Below, piece after piece: positions 52,431 through 60,979 of a stretch of 64,000 bases of DNA. Position numbers and translations under genes: made by a program. Each line of letters opens with the position of its first letter. Position 1 is the stretch's first letter. The stretch lies in the NCBI GenBank assembly GCA_903893795.1, contig CAITNO010000016.1, forward strand, positions 62,001-126,000. Reading direction: 5' to 3'. The stretch comes from Candidatus Hydrogenedentota bacterium (GTDB lineage Bacteria; Hydrogenedentota; Hydrogenedentia; Hydrogenedentales; CAITNO01). Under the pieces are notes generated by a model. That model was given only the letters and a program-made list of their open reading frames with translations. It had not been told where the DNA came from and searched no databases.

Positions 52431-53823
52431 GGTGCACCTCCACTTCAATCAAGTCCTTTGTTGCATCGGTGACGGCCGCCTCGGCGGACGGCGCATGACC
52501 CACCACCCACAGGATGGTGTCGTTTGCCGTGAGCAGCGGGACACAGTCCCGCGATGGTGCAGGCACACCCCGGTCCACGAAGTAGTCCTGGACCTTCTTG
52601 GTGCCCTTTAGACCCAAGGGATGAAAACGGTCCCCCACACGGCGCGTTCGCACGCGCAGCGGGCCGGAAATCCGCGCCGCATCAAAAACCTGCCGCGTCG
52701 GATTGCACCATGCCTTCGGCCCACCCGGCGGCAGCGCGCCGCCCGGTTTGAGTGTCACGCGGAAGACGCATCCCAGCGCGACCGTCTCCCCGGGCACCTT
52801 CAGCACAGTGTCTTCTTTCGGCGTTTCGGCCTTTCGTTCTGTGAAGGAGAGGAAGCCCCGACCGCGATAGAGAAAGACCGAACGGCCCAAGTCCCAATAG
52901 TCACCCACTTTGCCCCCGGCGAGAAAGCAGTCCGCAGCATCAATGTGTGCCCAGTCGGCCCAGTTGCCGATCCGTTCAAACTGTCTGACCCACCAGCGGC
53001 GGCGCAGTGCGGGATGCAGTTGCGCCAGCGCGGCGACGGGGATCTGTTCCGACGTTTTCGGTCCAAGGCCGAGGCGGGCGCACTCCCTGTCCAGCAGGTC
53101 CTCCAGGAGCGCATTGTCAAGCCGTTGCGCGCGGGCAAGACTTGCGAGCGCATCGCGGACGACGGGGTTGTAGTCGCGCTGCAGTTCGGGCATCAGTTTA
53201 TTGCGCACCTGGTTGCGCCGCCCATGCTCCGGGTCGGCATTGGTGGCGTCCTCGCGCCAGGCGATGCCGTGCTTTGCGAGCCAATGGCAGAGCTCATGGT
53301 GGTGACATTCGAGCAGCGGGCGGATGATGCGCACGGCACCCTCCGTGCGCAAGGGCAGCATACCGGCCAGTCCGCGGCCCGCCGTGCCGCGCAGCACGCG
53401 CATCAGCACTGTCTCGGCCTGGTCGTCGCCGTGATGCGCCAGGGCCACCGTGCCGCAACCCGTTTCATCAGCCACCCCGCACAGAAAGGCATAGCGTACC
53501 GCTCGGGCGTGCTCCTCAAAGGAACAGCCCGCAACACGCGCTTCGGCGGCCACTTCGGCGTCGTCCGTGTGGAACGGCACGCCCAAGGCCGCCGCCATGT
53601 CACGGACGAATTCGGCATCGCGCGCGCTTTCGCCCTGACGCGTGTGATGGTCAAAATGGGCCGCCTCGACGCGGTATTCGAGCCTGTGAAGGATGTGCAG
53701 CAGTGCCGTGGAGTCGGCCCCTCCGGACACGGCGACGATCACGCGCTGTTTGGGTTGGAGCAGCGCATCGCGCATAATGGCGGCGCGAACGGTGTTTAGC
53801 AGTCTGTCGTGTGAATTTTTCAT
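52417..53823 (-). CDS. tilS: tRNA(Ile)-lysidine synthase
   Basis: A 468-residue N-type ATP pyrophosphatase that converts C34 of tRNA-Ile(CAU) to lysidine, allowing AUA decoding. The PP-loop VSGGADST is at 32-39. Conserved AHFDHHTR, ALAHHGDDQAETVLMRVLRGTAGRGLAGM and IIRPLL follow. The C-terminal domain (RTRRVGDRFHPLGLKGTKKVQDYF) is complete. The start at 53823 has a weak ribosome site; a Met 16 codons later is possible. It overlaps hpt and is divergent from the MDR gene at 53894. Confidence 0.95.
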   Translation of the reverse strand: MKNSHDRLLNTVRAAIMRDALLQPKQRVIVAVSGGADSTALLHILHRLEYRVEAAHFDHHTRQGESARDAEFVRDMAAALGVPFHTDDAEVAAEARVAGCSFEEHARAVRYAFLCGVADETGCGTVALAHHGDDQAETVLMRVLRGTAGRGLAGMLPLRTEGAVRIIRPLLECHHHELCHWLAKHGIAWREDATNADPEHGRRNQVRNKLMPELQRDYNPVVRDALASLARAQRLDNALLEDLLDRECARLGLGPKTSEQIPVAALAQLHPALRRRWWVRQFERIGNWADWAHIDAADCFLAGGKVGDYWDLGRSVFLYRGRGFLSFTERKAETPKEDTVLKVPGETVALGCVFRVTLKPGGALPPGGPKAWCNPTRQVFDAARISGPLRVRTRRVGDRFHPLGLKGTKKVQDYFVDRGVPAPSRDCVPLLTANDTILWVVGHAPSAEAAVTDATKDLIEVEVHRAGE

Positions 53824-53893
53824 CAGGCGCCCCGGCCCCACGGCGAATTCGTGAAGGCCTTGGGGCATTGTACTACACGAGGAGGCAACGGGC

Positions 53894-54880
53894 ATGCGCG
53901 CATGGCGTTTTCACCAACCTGGAAACATTGCCAATCTGATTCTGGAAGAGGCCCCCATCCCGGAACCCGGCCCCGGCGAGGTGCTGGTGCGCGTGCTGTG
54001 CGCCGCGCTCAACCCGGCCGACCGCTTCCTGGTGCAGGGGCAATATCCCCGTGCAGGCACCCCGCCCTTCACCCCGGGCCGCGACGGCGCGGGCGTGGTG
54101 GCGAAAGCGGTGCCGGGCGGCCGCTTCAAAGAGGGCGACACCGTGTGCGTGCTGGGCGGGCTCACGGGCATTTCCAGGCAGGGCACGCTGGCAGAGTACA
54201 GCGCCGTGCCCGAGGAATGGCTCGCCCCCGTGCCCGACGGCTGGACGCTCGAAGAGGCCGCCGCCGGTCCCCTAACCTATCTGACCGCATGGCGAGCACT
54301 GGTGGTGTGCGGACATTTGAAGTCCGGCGAAACCGTGCTGGTGACCGGCGCGTCCGGCGGCGTCGGTTCGGCCGCCGTCTCCCTGGCGGCCGCCCTAGGT
54401 GCCCGGGTGGTGGCACTTTCCCGCGATGCCGACCGCAGGGCGGTGCTTTTGGAGCGCGGCGCGGCGCTGGTGGTGGATGCGGGGGCCGAGGATGTGGACA
54501 AGGCGATAAAGGCCGCGCTGGGTGCGGAACGCCCGGCGCTGGTGGTGGAAAACTTGGGCGGATCATGGATTGACTTGTCCGCCCGCTTTGCCGCGCCCTT
54601 TGGGCGGATCATGGTGATTGGGCTGCTGGCCGGGCTGTCCGCCGAGGTGACGGTGGGGCTGCTCATCCATAAGAACTTGAGAATAGAAGGGTTAAGCGTA
54701 AGCGCCTTCAGCGCGGAAGAGGCCCAAGCCGCATGGTTGGAGATTGTCACCAACTTGGATCGTGTGCACCAACGGCCCGCCTTGGGATGCACGGTCAGAT
54801 TTGAGGATGTGCAGGAAGGTTTTGCACGTATGAACCAAGGTCTGCTTGGCAAGGTGGCGGTACAGGTTTCCGAGCGGTAA
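53894..54880 (+). CDS. Zinc-independent MDR quinone oxidoreductase-like protein
   Basis: A 328-residue medium-chain dehydrogenase/reductase. The N-terminal GroES-like domain has AALNPADRFLVQGQYP and TPGRDGAGVV; the nucleotide-binding motif is VTGASGGVGSAAV (about 152-164). It lacks catalytic zinc ligands. It is related to, but not a close copy of, the enzyme at 805. A GAGGAGG ribosome site 9 bases before the ATG fixes the start. It is followed directly by the porin 1 promoter region. Confidence 0.9.
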   Translation: MRAWRFHQPGNIANLILEEAPIPEPGPGEVLVRVLCAALNPADRFLVQGQYPRAGTPPFTPGRDGAGVVAKAVPGGRFKEGDTVCVLGGLTGISRQGTLAEYSAVPEEWLAPVPDGWTLEEAAAGPLTYLTAWRALVVCGHLKSGETVLVTGASGGVGSAAVSLAAALGARVVALSRDADRRAVLLERGAALVVDAGAEDVDKAIKAALGAERPALVVENLGGSWIDLSARFAAPFGRIMVIGLLAGLSAEVTVGLLIHKNLRIEGLSVSAFSAEEAQAAWLEIVTNLDRVHQRPALGCTVRFEDVQEGFARMNQGLLGKVAVQVSER

Positions 54881-54938
54881 CACCCCAATATATGGTGGTT
54901 GAACGGCTCCGGCTGTCAGAGAAAGCACTATTAAACGC

Positions 54939-54967
54939 TTGACAACACGCGAGCAGAGTGCTACAAT
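54939..54967 (+). promoter_or_regulatory. Consensus sigma-70 promoter of porin 1
   Basis: TTGACA (54939-54944), exactly 17 bases, TACAAT (54962-54967). This is one of the best promoter matches in the window. Transcription would start near 54974, leaving a leader of about 345 bases. Confidence 0.85.
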
Positions 54968-54973
54968 CTCTTT

Positions 54974-55317
54974 CGTTAAGCGACAGGCAAGGATTTTCTT
55001 CCAGGTCAGTTGTGTTCTTGCCTGTAAGTGCGTCGAAGCGAACCAAGAGTTAAGCGAGAAGAAGCACCGCCCCGGTATTATGGTTTCACGGGGATTCGGG
55101 TCTTCTCGCCAGCAACGGGAACAGCATCACGACCGACATATAATCTCGAGGCGAAAGGAGGTATGAAAACATACGGCCCAAAGGTCTTACCTCGGTATTT
55201 CGGTCGACTCCTAAAGTGATGTGCCAATAAAGCGGTCGCCGCGTGCGCGGCAGGTCGCGCGTCCGAAAGGGCGCGAAAATGTGGTCTACAAGTCTTAAGA
55301 ATGGGAGATTACGTACA
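54974..55317 (+). promoter_or_regulatory. Long structured 5' leader of porin 1
   Basis: Contains at least two stems: ACAGGCAAG/CTTGCCTGT (54983-54991 with 55017-55025), and GCGAGAAGA/TCTTCTCGC (55054-55062 with 55101-55109) with an inner CCCCG/CGGGG pair. A perfect anti-SD match AAAGGAGGT at 55154-55162 abuts a short frame ATG (55163-55219, MKTYGPKVLPRYFGRLLK). Structure and position suggest post-transcriptional control; class unknown. Confidence 0.6.
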
Positions 55318-56586
55318 ATGCGTACGCTTACAACTTTGGTTATTGCAGCGCTGGTCCTCAGTGTGGCCGGCGTGGCGGTTGCCGAACTTCAGAACGTTGA
55401 AGTCGGCGGCAAACTGGTCGTCCGTGGCGATTATTGGCGCATGGACAAACTGGGCAACAGCTCCTTCGTCGAACAGCGCACCCTGCTGAACGTCAAAGCC
55501 GACTTCACGAATGATGTCAGCACGTTCATCGAGCTGGACAGCTACGGCGACTGGGGCCAGAACTTCCGCTCCAATTACCTTACGGGCATTGACGGCCGCG
55601 GCGCCGCCGATGTCAACCTGTACCAGGCCTATATCAACGTGAAGAACCTTTGGGGCACCCCGCTGAGCCTTCGCGTTGGTCGTCAGGAACTCGTGTTCGG
55701 AAGCAAGTTCCTTCTTGGCAACAACACGACCCTGCCGCTGGCCCGCGGCCTGTCCTTCGACGGCATCCGCCTGACCTTCGCCAATGACATGTTCAAGGCT
55801 GACGCCTTCGCCGCCAAGCTCAACGAGTCCTTCCAGAACTTCGGCAAGGGCGATGTTGACCTGTACGGCGTGTACGGCAGCTACATCGGCATCGAAGATG
55901 TCACGCTCGACGCTTACTGGCTCTATATCCAGGACAGCACCGTTGTCGACAAGTACATCGACATCCACACCTTTGGCCTCCGCGGAGCTGGCACGATTAG
56001 TGGTATTGACTTTGACGCCGAAGTGGCCTATCAGCTCGGCAGCGTAGACGGACAGCCGTCCGCCTGCCCGCTTGGCTTCGGCGAAGCCGATGTCAAGTAC
56101 GGCACCTTTGGTGCGAATGCTGAAGTTGGCTACACGTTCGACATGGCGTGGCAGCCCCGCGTGTTCGGCAAGTTCGCCTACTTCGGTGGCGGCGACCCCG
56201 ACCGTTGCAAGTGGTCCAATGACCGCACCCTGCCCTTCAACCGCCTGTTCTCGGACATGTCCTACAGCCCGTTCCTTGACACCAACAAGAACCTGAGCAA
56301 CCTGTTCTACTACGGCGTTGGCGTTCAGGTCATGCCGACCGAGTGCGTTTCCCTGAAGCTGACTGGTGCCTTCCTTGACATGGACGTCACCAACCACGAG
56401 CAGGGCAGCTATGGCTGGGAAGTCGGCGGCGCCGGCACCTACCACTACAGCGAAGACCTGGCCTTCTCGGCTGGCTATTCCCACTTCTTCGGCTCCGACC
56501 GGGACAAAGACAGCAGCTTCTGCGACCCGAAGGTCAACAAGCTTGACTTCGACTACGTCTACGCCCAGACGGAAATTTCCTTCTAA
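55318..56586 (+). CDS. Alginate-export-type outer-membrane porin 1
   Basis: A 422-residue beta-barrel protein. A signal peptide (MRTLTTLVIAALVLSVAGVA, cleaved near VAVA-E) is followed by alternating amphipathic strands and short turns, ending in Phe (EISF), the signal for barrel assembly. SNYLTGIDGRG, NLWGTPLSLRVGRQEL and WSNDRTLPFNRLFS are shared with the two downstream paralogues. It resembles the alginate-export/OprD-like porin group. GGGAG precedes the ATG, which lies in a motif ATGGGAGATTACG shared with porin 2. Confidence 0.85.
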   Translation: MRTLTTLVIAALVLSVAGVAVAELQNVEVGGKLVVRGDYWRMDKLGNSSFVEQRTLLNVKADFTNDVSTFIELDSYGDWGQNFRSNYLTGIDGRGAADVNLYQAYINVKNLWGTPLSLRVGRQELVFGSKFLLGNNTTLPLARGLSFDGIRLTFANDMFKADAFAAKLNESFQNFGKGDVDLYGVYGSYIGIEDVTLDAYWLYIQDSTVVDKYIDIHTFGLRGAGTISGIDFDAEVAYQLGSVDGQPSACPLGFGEADVKYGTFGANAEVGYTFDMAWQPRVFGKFAYFGGGDPDRCKWSNDRTLPFNRLFSDMSYSPFLDTNKNLSNLFYYGVGVQVMPTECVSLKLTGAFLDMDVTNHEQGSYGWEVGGAGTYHYSEDLAFSAGYSHFFGSDRDKDSSFCDPKVNKLDFDYVYAQTEISF

Positions 56587-56610
56587 TTCTGCACCAGCAG
56601 CCTGAATTTC

Positions 56611-56646
56611 AACCCCCCGCGGGCAACCGCGGGGGGTTCTTCTTTG
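56611..56646 (+). terminator. Rho-independent terminator after porin 1
   Basis: AACCCCCCGCGG-gcaa-CCGCGGGGGGTT followed by CTTCTTTG, 24 bases past the stop codon. Confidence 0.85.
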
Positions 56647-56889
56647 CGGTCACTTAATCCACCGCCGTCTTACAATTCGGTGCGCCCGGAGCCGGAAACT
56701 ACATTGTGGTAGCCTGCGAAACGCCCCGGGACCTCTCCGCAACCGCGCCGAAAAAGTCTCTCCCCGCCCCATCCCTCACCCTGTTCAGCGCATAATGCGC
56801 CCATTTTACGCCTAAATCTGCGCCTTTGCCCCATATTTCCCCGGAAGATCTCCAAGTTAAAGAGGGGAATAATTCTTTCTGGAAGAGTG

Positions 56890-56905
56890 TGGCACGGACA
56901 TTGCT
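56890..56905 (+). promoter_or_regulatory. Sigma-54 (-24/-12) promoter of porin 2
   Basis: TGGCACGGACATTGCT matches TGGCACR-N4-TTGCW at every defined position. Transcription would start near 56917, immediately before the inverted repeat CAAGCA-gttct-TGCTTG (56922-56938). The leader to the ATG is about 210 bases and includes CGAAAGGAGGGATGA at 56991-57005, as in porin 1. Confidence 0.82.
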
Positions 56906-57125
56906 AATGTTATACTCAATTCAAGCAGTTCTTGCTTGAGCGAGTCAACTGAATAGTCTAATCATTGCGGTTGCGATTCACTCTAGGCACCGAAAGGAGG
57001 GATGACGGCCACGGACACCGCGCCGGGATCGCACACATCGCTTGAATGCCATACACGAGGGCGGACGCTTTGAAGCGCCCCGCCGAATACTGTGCATAAG
57101 ATTATCTACATGGAGGTTACGCATA

Positions 57126-58424
57126 ATGCGTTTCAAGAAAACGGTATTTCTCTGCCTGCTCGCGGTCCTTGCGGGCAGCGCGGCAATGGCCGAACTGCAG
57201 AACGTGGAAGTGAGCGGCAATCTGCGCATCCGCGGCAGTTTCTACAACTACGATTCACTTCCCAACCAGTCCTTTGTTGAGCAGCGCACCCGCCTGGGTG
57301 TCAAGGCCGACTTCACCAATGACGTCACGGCGTTCATCGAGTTCGACAGTTGGAACCCCTGGGGCAGCAATTTCCGCTCCAATTACCTGACCGGCATCGA
57401 CGCCCGCGGCGCCGCCGATCTCAGCCTGTACCAGAGCTACATTGAAGTGCGCAACCTTTGGGGCGCCCCGCTCACCCTCAAGGTCGGCCGTCAGGAAATA
57501 AAACTGGGCGACCAGTTCCTGGTCGGCGTCAATGACGCTTCCAGCTACTACCGCGGCCTTTCCTTCGACGCGATCCGCCTGACCTACAAGACGGACCAGT
57601 TCTCGGTTGATGCCATTGCGTCCAAGCTTGCCGAAAACTTCAAGAACTTCGGCAAGGGCGACACCGATTTCTATGCCGTGTATGCCAGTTGCACCGCCCT
57701 TGAAGGCCAGACCTTCGACGCATACTGGATGTACGTCCGTGATGACGGCGCGCTGCTGGCCACCGGCAACAGCGTCGACATCCACACCGTCGGCCTCCGC
57801 GGAGCAGGAAAAATTGGTTCGTTTGACTACAAGGCTGAAGCGGCCTATCAGTTCGGTGCGGTGGATGACCTTCCGTCGGCCTGCCCGGCGGGCTTTGGCG
57901 AGGCCAAGACCAAGTACGACGCCTTCGCCGCAACCGCCACGGTCGGTTACACCTTCGACGCCATGTGGACCCCCCGCCCCTGGGCGTCCTTCTCCTACTT
58001 GGGTGGCGGCAAGCCCGACCGCAGCCTCTGGTCCAATGACCGTACGCTGCCCTTCAACCGCCTCTTCTCGAACGTGGAGTATTCCGAGTTCCTCGATTCC
58101 ACCGACCTGTCGAACGTGTTCTACTACTCGCTCGGCGTCGACATCCTGCCCACGGAATGCCTCAAGTTCACGCTGCTGGGCGCCTACTTCTCTGCCGAGA
58201 AGTCCGGCCCCATCACCCACCACTCCCCCCTGGGTTGGGAAGCCGGCATCTATGGCTTCTACCAGTACACTGCTGACCTCGCGTTCCGCGTTGGTTACAT
58301 TCACTTCTTCGGCGAAAAAGGCCTCGAAGATGCCGTCATTTCCGGCAATGGCCTGATTCCCTGGGGCGGCGAAGAGAAAGACCAGTACGACTACGCCTTC
58401 CTGGAAACGGAAATTACCTTCTAA
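57126..58424 (+). CDS. Alginate-export-type outer-membrane porin 2
   Basis: A 432-residue paralogue of porin 1 with a signal peptide (MRFKKTVFLCLLAVLAGSAA, cleaved after AMA) and a C-terminal Phe (EITF). It shares ELQNVEV at the mature N-terminus, SNYLTGIDARG, NLWGAPLTLKVGRQE and WSNDRTLPFNRLFS with the others. It differs in extracellular-loop segments, which implies different solute specificity. GGAGG lies 9 bases before the ATG. Expression probably depends on sigma-54 and an activator not encoded here. Confidence 0.85.
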   Translation: MRFKKTVFLCLLAVLAGSAAMAELQNVEVSGNLRIRGSFYNYDSLPNQSFVEQRTRLGVKADFTNDVTAFIEFDSWNPWGSNFRSNYLTGIDARGAADLSLYQSYIEVRNLWGAPLTLKVGRQEIKLGDQFLVGVNDASSYYRGLSFDAIRLTYKTDQFSVDAIASKLAENFKNFGKGDTDFYAVYASCTALEGQTFDAYWMYVRDDGALLATGNSVDIHTVGLRGAGKIGSFDYKAEAAYQFGAVDDLPSACPAGFGEAKTKYDAFAATATVGYTFDAMWTPRPWASFSYLGGGKPDRSLWSNDRTLPFNRLFSNVEYSEFLDSTDLSNVFYYSLGVDILPTECLKFTLLGAYFSAEKSGPITHHSPLGWEAGIYGFYQYTADLAFRVGYIHFFGEKGLEDAVISGNGLIPWGGEEKDQYDYAFLETEITF

Positions 58425-58440
58425 TTTCTCCCCTCCCATC

Positions 58441-58491
58441 GCCGGGGCTTCGCGGTTGCTGACCACCGCGGGGCTCCGGCTTCTTTTTTTT
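58441..58491 (+). terminator. Rho-independent terminator after porin 2
   Basis: GCCGGGGCTTCGCGGT..ACCGCGGGGCTCCGGC hairpin (58441-58480) followed by TTCTTTTTTTT, 17 bases past the stop. Confidence 0.88.
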
Positions 58492-58500
58492 GCACCGTGC

Positions 58501-58650
58501 CGCGAAAGCCCGGGCGGTGGTGACACGGCTACAGGCACCCGTTTCAGATACACGCAAATGCTGCCGTTCCTTGGTCCTGGACGGAAACGGGAGCCAGTCC
58601 CCCGGCGGCTTTCTGCTGAGAATCTCTGCTGTGGGTGGTCTGAGGCCCCG
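58501..58650. repeat. Structured repeat, long form (family G copy 1)
   Basis: Shares CCCGGGCGGTGGTGAC, ACAGGCACCCG, CGGCGGCTTTCTGC and GCTGTGGG.GGTCTGAGG with 62612-62700, in the same order. This copy has about 60 extra bases (58541-58601) that fold as a CCCGTTTC..GAAACGGG hairpin. It lies in the leader region of porin 3. Confidence 0.75.
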
Positions 58651-58728
58651 CAAGGATGCGCGACCGCCCTCCGCTTCGCTATTATTACCCCGCCAATTGG
58701 GCACACGGTCATGAGAGGAGAAAAGGTC

Positions 58729-60045
58729 ATGAGAAAACGGGGTCTCGTTCTACTGTTCCTTGCCGCCGTCCTGTGCGCGACGGCCGCCCCCGCCGAACTG
58801 CAAAAAACCGAAGTAGGGGGGTACACCCAGGTCATAGGCTATTACTACGGCTACGACTCACTGCCAAGCGTCGCCTACGCCGACCAGTGGACCCGGCTGC
58901 ATGTGAAGGCTGACTTCACCAACGACGTGTCCGCGTTCGTCGAGTTCGACAGTTACGCCCCCTGGGGCGACAGCTTCCGCTCTAACTATCTCACCAGCAT
59001 CGACGGCCGCGGCAAGGCGGACGTGGGCCTCTACCAGGCCTACATCGAGGTTCGCAATCTGTGGGGCGCCCCGCTGACGCTCAAGGTGGGCCGTCAGGAA
59101 CTGATGTTCGGCACCGAATGGCTCATCGGCAACAACAGCGACTGCACCCCCGTGTACGGGCTTTCCTTCGACACGCTGCGCATGACCTACACCGCCGACA
59201 CCTTCACCTTCGACCTTGCGGCCGCGAAACTGGCGGAACGTTTCATGAATTTCGGAAAGGGCGACACGGACCTCTTCATCGCCTACGGCAGTTGCACCGC
59301 CGTCGAAGACCAGACTTTTGACGCCTACTGGATCTACCTGCGCGACGATGGCGCGCTCAACGGATTCGTGACCGACCTGCACACCGTCGGCCTGCGCGCC
59401 GCGGGCAAGGTGGGCGCTTTTGACTACCGCGCCGAGGGTGCCTACCAGTTCGGCGGCATAGAAAACCTGCCCTCGGCCTGCCCCTCCGGTTTTGGCGAGG
59501 CCGACACCAAGTACGATGCCTTTGGCGCCGATGTGCAGGTCGGCTACACCTTTGACGCCCCATGGTCTCCCCGGCCCTACCTGTGGGCCGCCTACCTGGG
59601 CGGCGGCGACCCCGACCGCAGTATTTGGTCCAATGACCGCACCCTGCCCTTCAACCGGCTCTTCTCGGACATCGAGTACACCAAGATTTTCGCGTTCACC
59701 GACATGTCCAACCTCCGCTACTACGCCGCGGGCGTTGAAGTGACGCCCACCGAGTCGGTCAAGCTGAAACTTACGGTCGGCAAGCTTGAAGCGGACGAAC
59801 CGGGCCCCGACACGGGCTGCCTGTGGTGGAAGCGGCAGGCCTCCCGCAACCTTGGCTGGGAAGTGGACCTCCTCGCCAACTACCAGTACAGCGAGGAGCT
59901 TGCTTTCTTCGCCATGTACGGCCATCTCTTCGGCGACCGCGGCCTGGAGGGCAGCTATGTCATTGGCAACGGCCTGCAGGCGTGGAACGGCAATCGGAAC
60001 GACCAGTACGACGTTTTCTACGCCGGCACCAGCATAGAGTTCTAG
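58729..60045 (+). CDS. Alginate-export-type outer-membrane porin 3
   Basis: A 438-residue third paralogue. The signal peptide MRKRGLVLLFLAAVLCATAA is cleaved near APA-E, and the protein ends in EF (SIEF). It shares SNYLTSIDGRG, NLWGAPLTLKVGRQEL and WSNDRTLPFNRLFS. The loop near residue 375 has an insertion (DTGCLWWKRQASRN). GAGGAGA lies about 10 bases before the chosen ATG; a Met six codons earlier is possible. No clear promoter was found between the porin 2 terminator and this start. Confidence 0.85.
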   Translation: MRKRGLVLLFLAAVLCATAAPAELQKTEVGGYTQVIGYYYGYDSLPSVAYADQWTRLHVKADFTNDVSAFVEFDSYAPWGDSFRSNYLTSIDGRGKADVGLYQAYIEVRNLWGAPLTLKVGRQELMFGTEWLIGNNSDCTPVYGLSFDTLRMTYTADTFTFDLAAAKLAERFMNFGKGDTDLFIAYGSCTAVEDQTFDAYWIYLRDDGALNGFVTDLHTVGLRAAGKVGAFDYRAEGAYQFGGIENLPSACPSGFGEADTKYDAFGADVQVGYTFDAPWSPRPYLWAAYLGGGDPDRSIWSNDRTLPFNRLFSDIEYTKIFAFTDMSNLRYYAAGVEVTPTESVKLKLTVGKLEADEPGPDTGCLWWKRQASRNLGWEVDLLANYQYSEELAFFAMYGHLFGDRGLEGSYVIGNGLQAWNGNRNDQYDVFYAGTSIEF

Positions 60046-60078
60046 CCGCCCGGCCTTCTCAATATAGACAAGTCTTCC

Positions 60079-60117
60079 GACCCGGCCTGCCCCGTGCAGG
60101 CCGGGTCGCTCTTTGTC
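60079..60117 (+). terminator. Rho-independent terminator after porin 3
   Basis: GACCCGGCCTGC-cccgt-GCAGGCCGGGTC (60079-60107) followed by GCTCTTTGTC, 34 bases past the stop. Confidence 0.8.
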
Positions 60118-60169
60118 TGTTTACGGGACAACAAATTCGGCGCTGTCGCGGGGGGCCACTTTCTTGGGC

Positions 60170-60175
60170 TATAAT
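60170..60175 (+). promoter_or_regulatory. Probable -10 element of the purO-purB unit
   Basis: Perfect TATAAT, 44 bases before the ribosome site-to-ATG region of the IMP cyclohydrolase gene. The -35 side is G-rich and weak, so an activator may be needed. Confidence 0.45.
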
Positions 60176-60218
60176 GTGCGGCATCCGGACTTTCAACCAA
60201 TCAGAAGGATCTGAAGCC

Positions 60219-60866
60219 ATGTATATCGGAAGGATTGTCAGCGTCGCCCAAACTCATGACGGCCGCATGTGCGCCATATACCGCGTTTCCAGCCGCTCCT
60301 TTCCCAACAGGACCGCGGTGATTGGCGTGGACAAAGTGAGCATAGTGCCCAAGCCGGGCCATGAACTGGACGTGCAGAAGAACCCCTACATTGCCTACAA
60401 CTGCGTGCGGGTTGTTTGCGGCGGTGCGGTGGCGGTGGTCACCAACGGCAGCCAGACCGATTCGATTGCCGAGAAGATTGACCGGGGCATGTCCCCGCGC
60501 GACGCCGTCACGCTCTCCTCACTCATTCTGGATTATGAGAAGGACAGTTACAACACCCCCCGCGTCAGCGCAGTGGTGGACAAGCGTGACGGATCGGGCT
60601 GGCTGGGCATTGTCCGCCATGACGGGATTCAGGTGGAGTGCGTGCCGCTCACCCCGGGCCGGCTGTGCTATGTGGCCACCTACGAAGAGAACCGTGTGCT
60701 CCCGGCGCACGGCGACGAATTCCCCGCGGACTCGGTTGAGGGCGCCTGCGACTACATTCTTGGCGAAGGTGTGTTTGCCGCGCGTCTGAACCCCGTTACC
60801 GCCGTGGCGGCCATGGCCACCGAAACCGGATTTGAGCTGTTCGCCAAGGATGCTCCGGCCGAGTGA
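60219..60866 (+). CDS. purO: PurO-type IMP cyclohydrolase
   Basis: A 215-residue protein of the archaeal-type IMP cyclohydrolase family. YIGRIVSVAQTHDGRMCAIYRVSSRSFPNR at the N-terminus (first 20 residues especially) and AYNCVRVVCGGAVAVVTNGSQTD are the recalled family signatures. The enzyme closes the ring of FAICAR to give IMP, the step done by PurH in most bacteria. It lies 113 bases upstream of purB, supporting a purine role. AAGGAT precedes the ATG. Confidence 0.85.
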   Translation: MYIGRIVSVAQTHDGRMCAIYRVSSRSFPNRTAVIGVDKVSIVPKPGHELDVQKNPYIAYNCVRVVCGGAVAVVTNGSQTDSIAEKIDRGMSPRDAVTLSSLILDYEKDSYNTPRVSAVVDKRDGSGWLGIVRHDGIQVECVPLTPGRLCYVATYEENRVLPAHGDEFPADSVEGACDYILGEGVFAARLNPVTAVAAMATETGFELFAKDAPAE

Positions 60867-60901
60867 CCTTGTGACTAAGGAGTGACGGCGCGATGCCTTT
60901 A

Positions 60902-60946
60902 GGTCCCCCTTTGAAGGGGGTGGCCCGAAGGGCCGGGGGATGTTTG
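60902..60946. repeat. Interspersed repeat, family D copy between purO and purB
   Basis: TCCCCCTTTGAAGGGGG hairpin, GGCCCGAAGGGCC and GGGGGATGTTTGG, in the same order as the other family D copies. Confidence 0.7.
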
Positions 60947-60979
60947 GGTCGAGGGACATGTCAAAGGAGTGACCACACG

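Noticed and set aside
58650-58728. Search for a sigma-54 or sigma-70 promoter for porin 3
   Set aside because: TATTAT (58680-58685) could be a -10, but no acceptable -35 lies at 16-18 bases, so no promoter is claimed.
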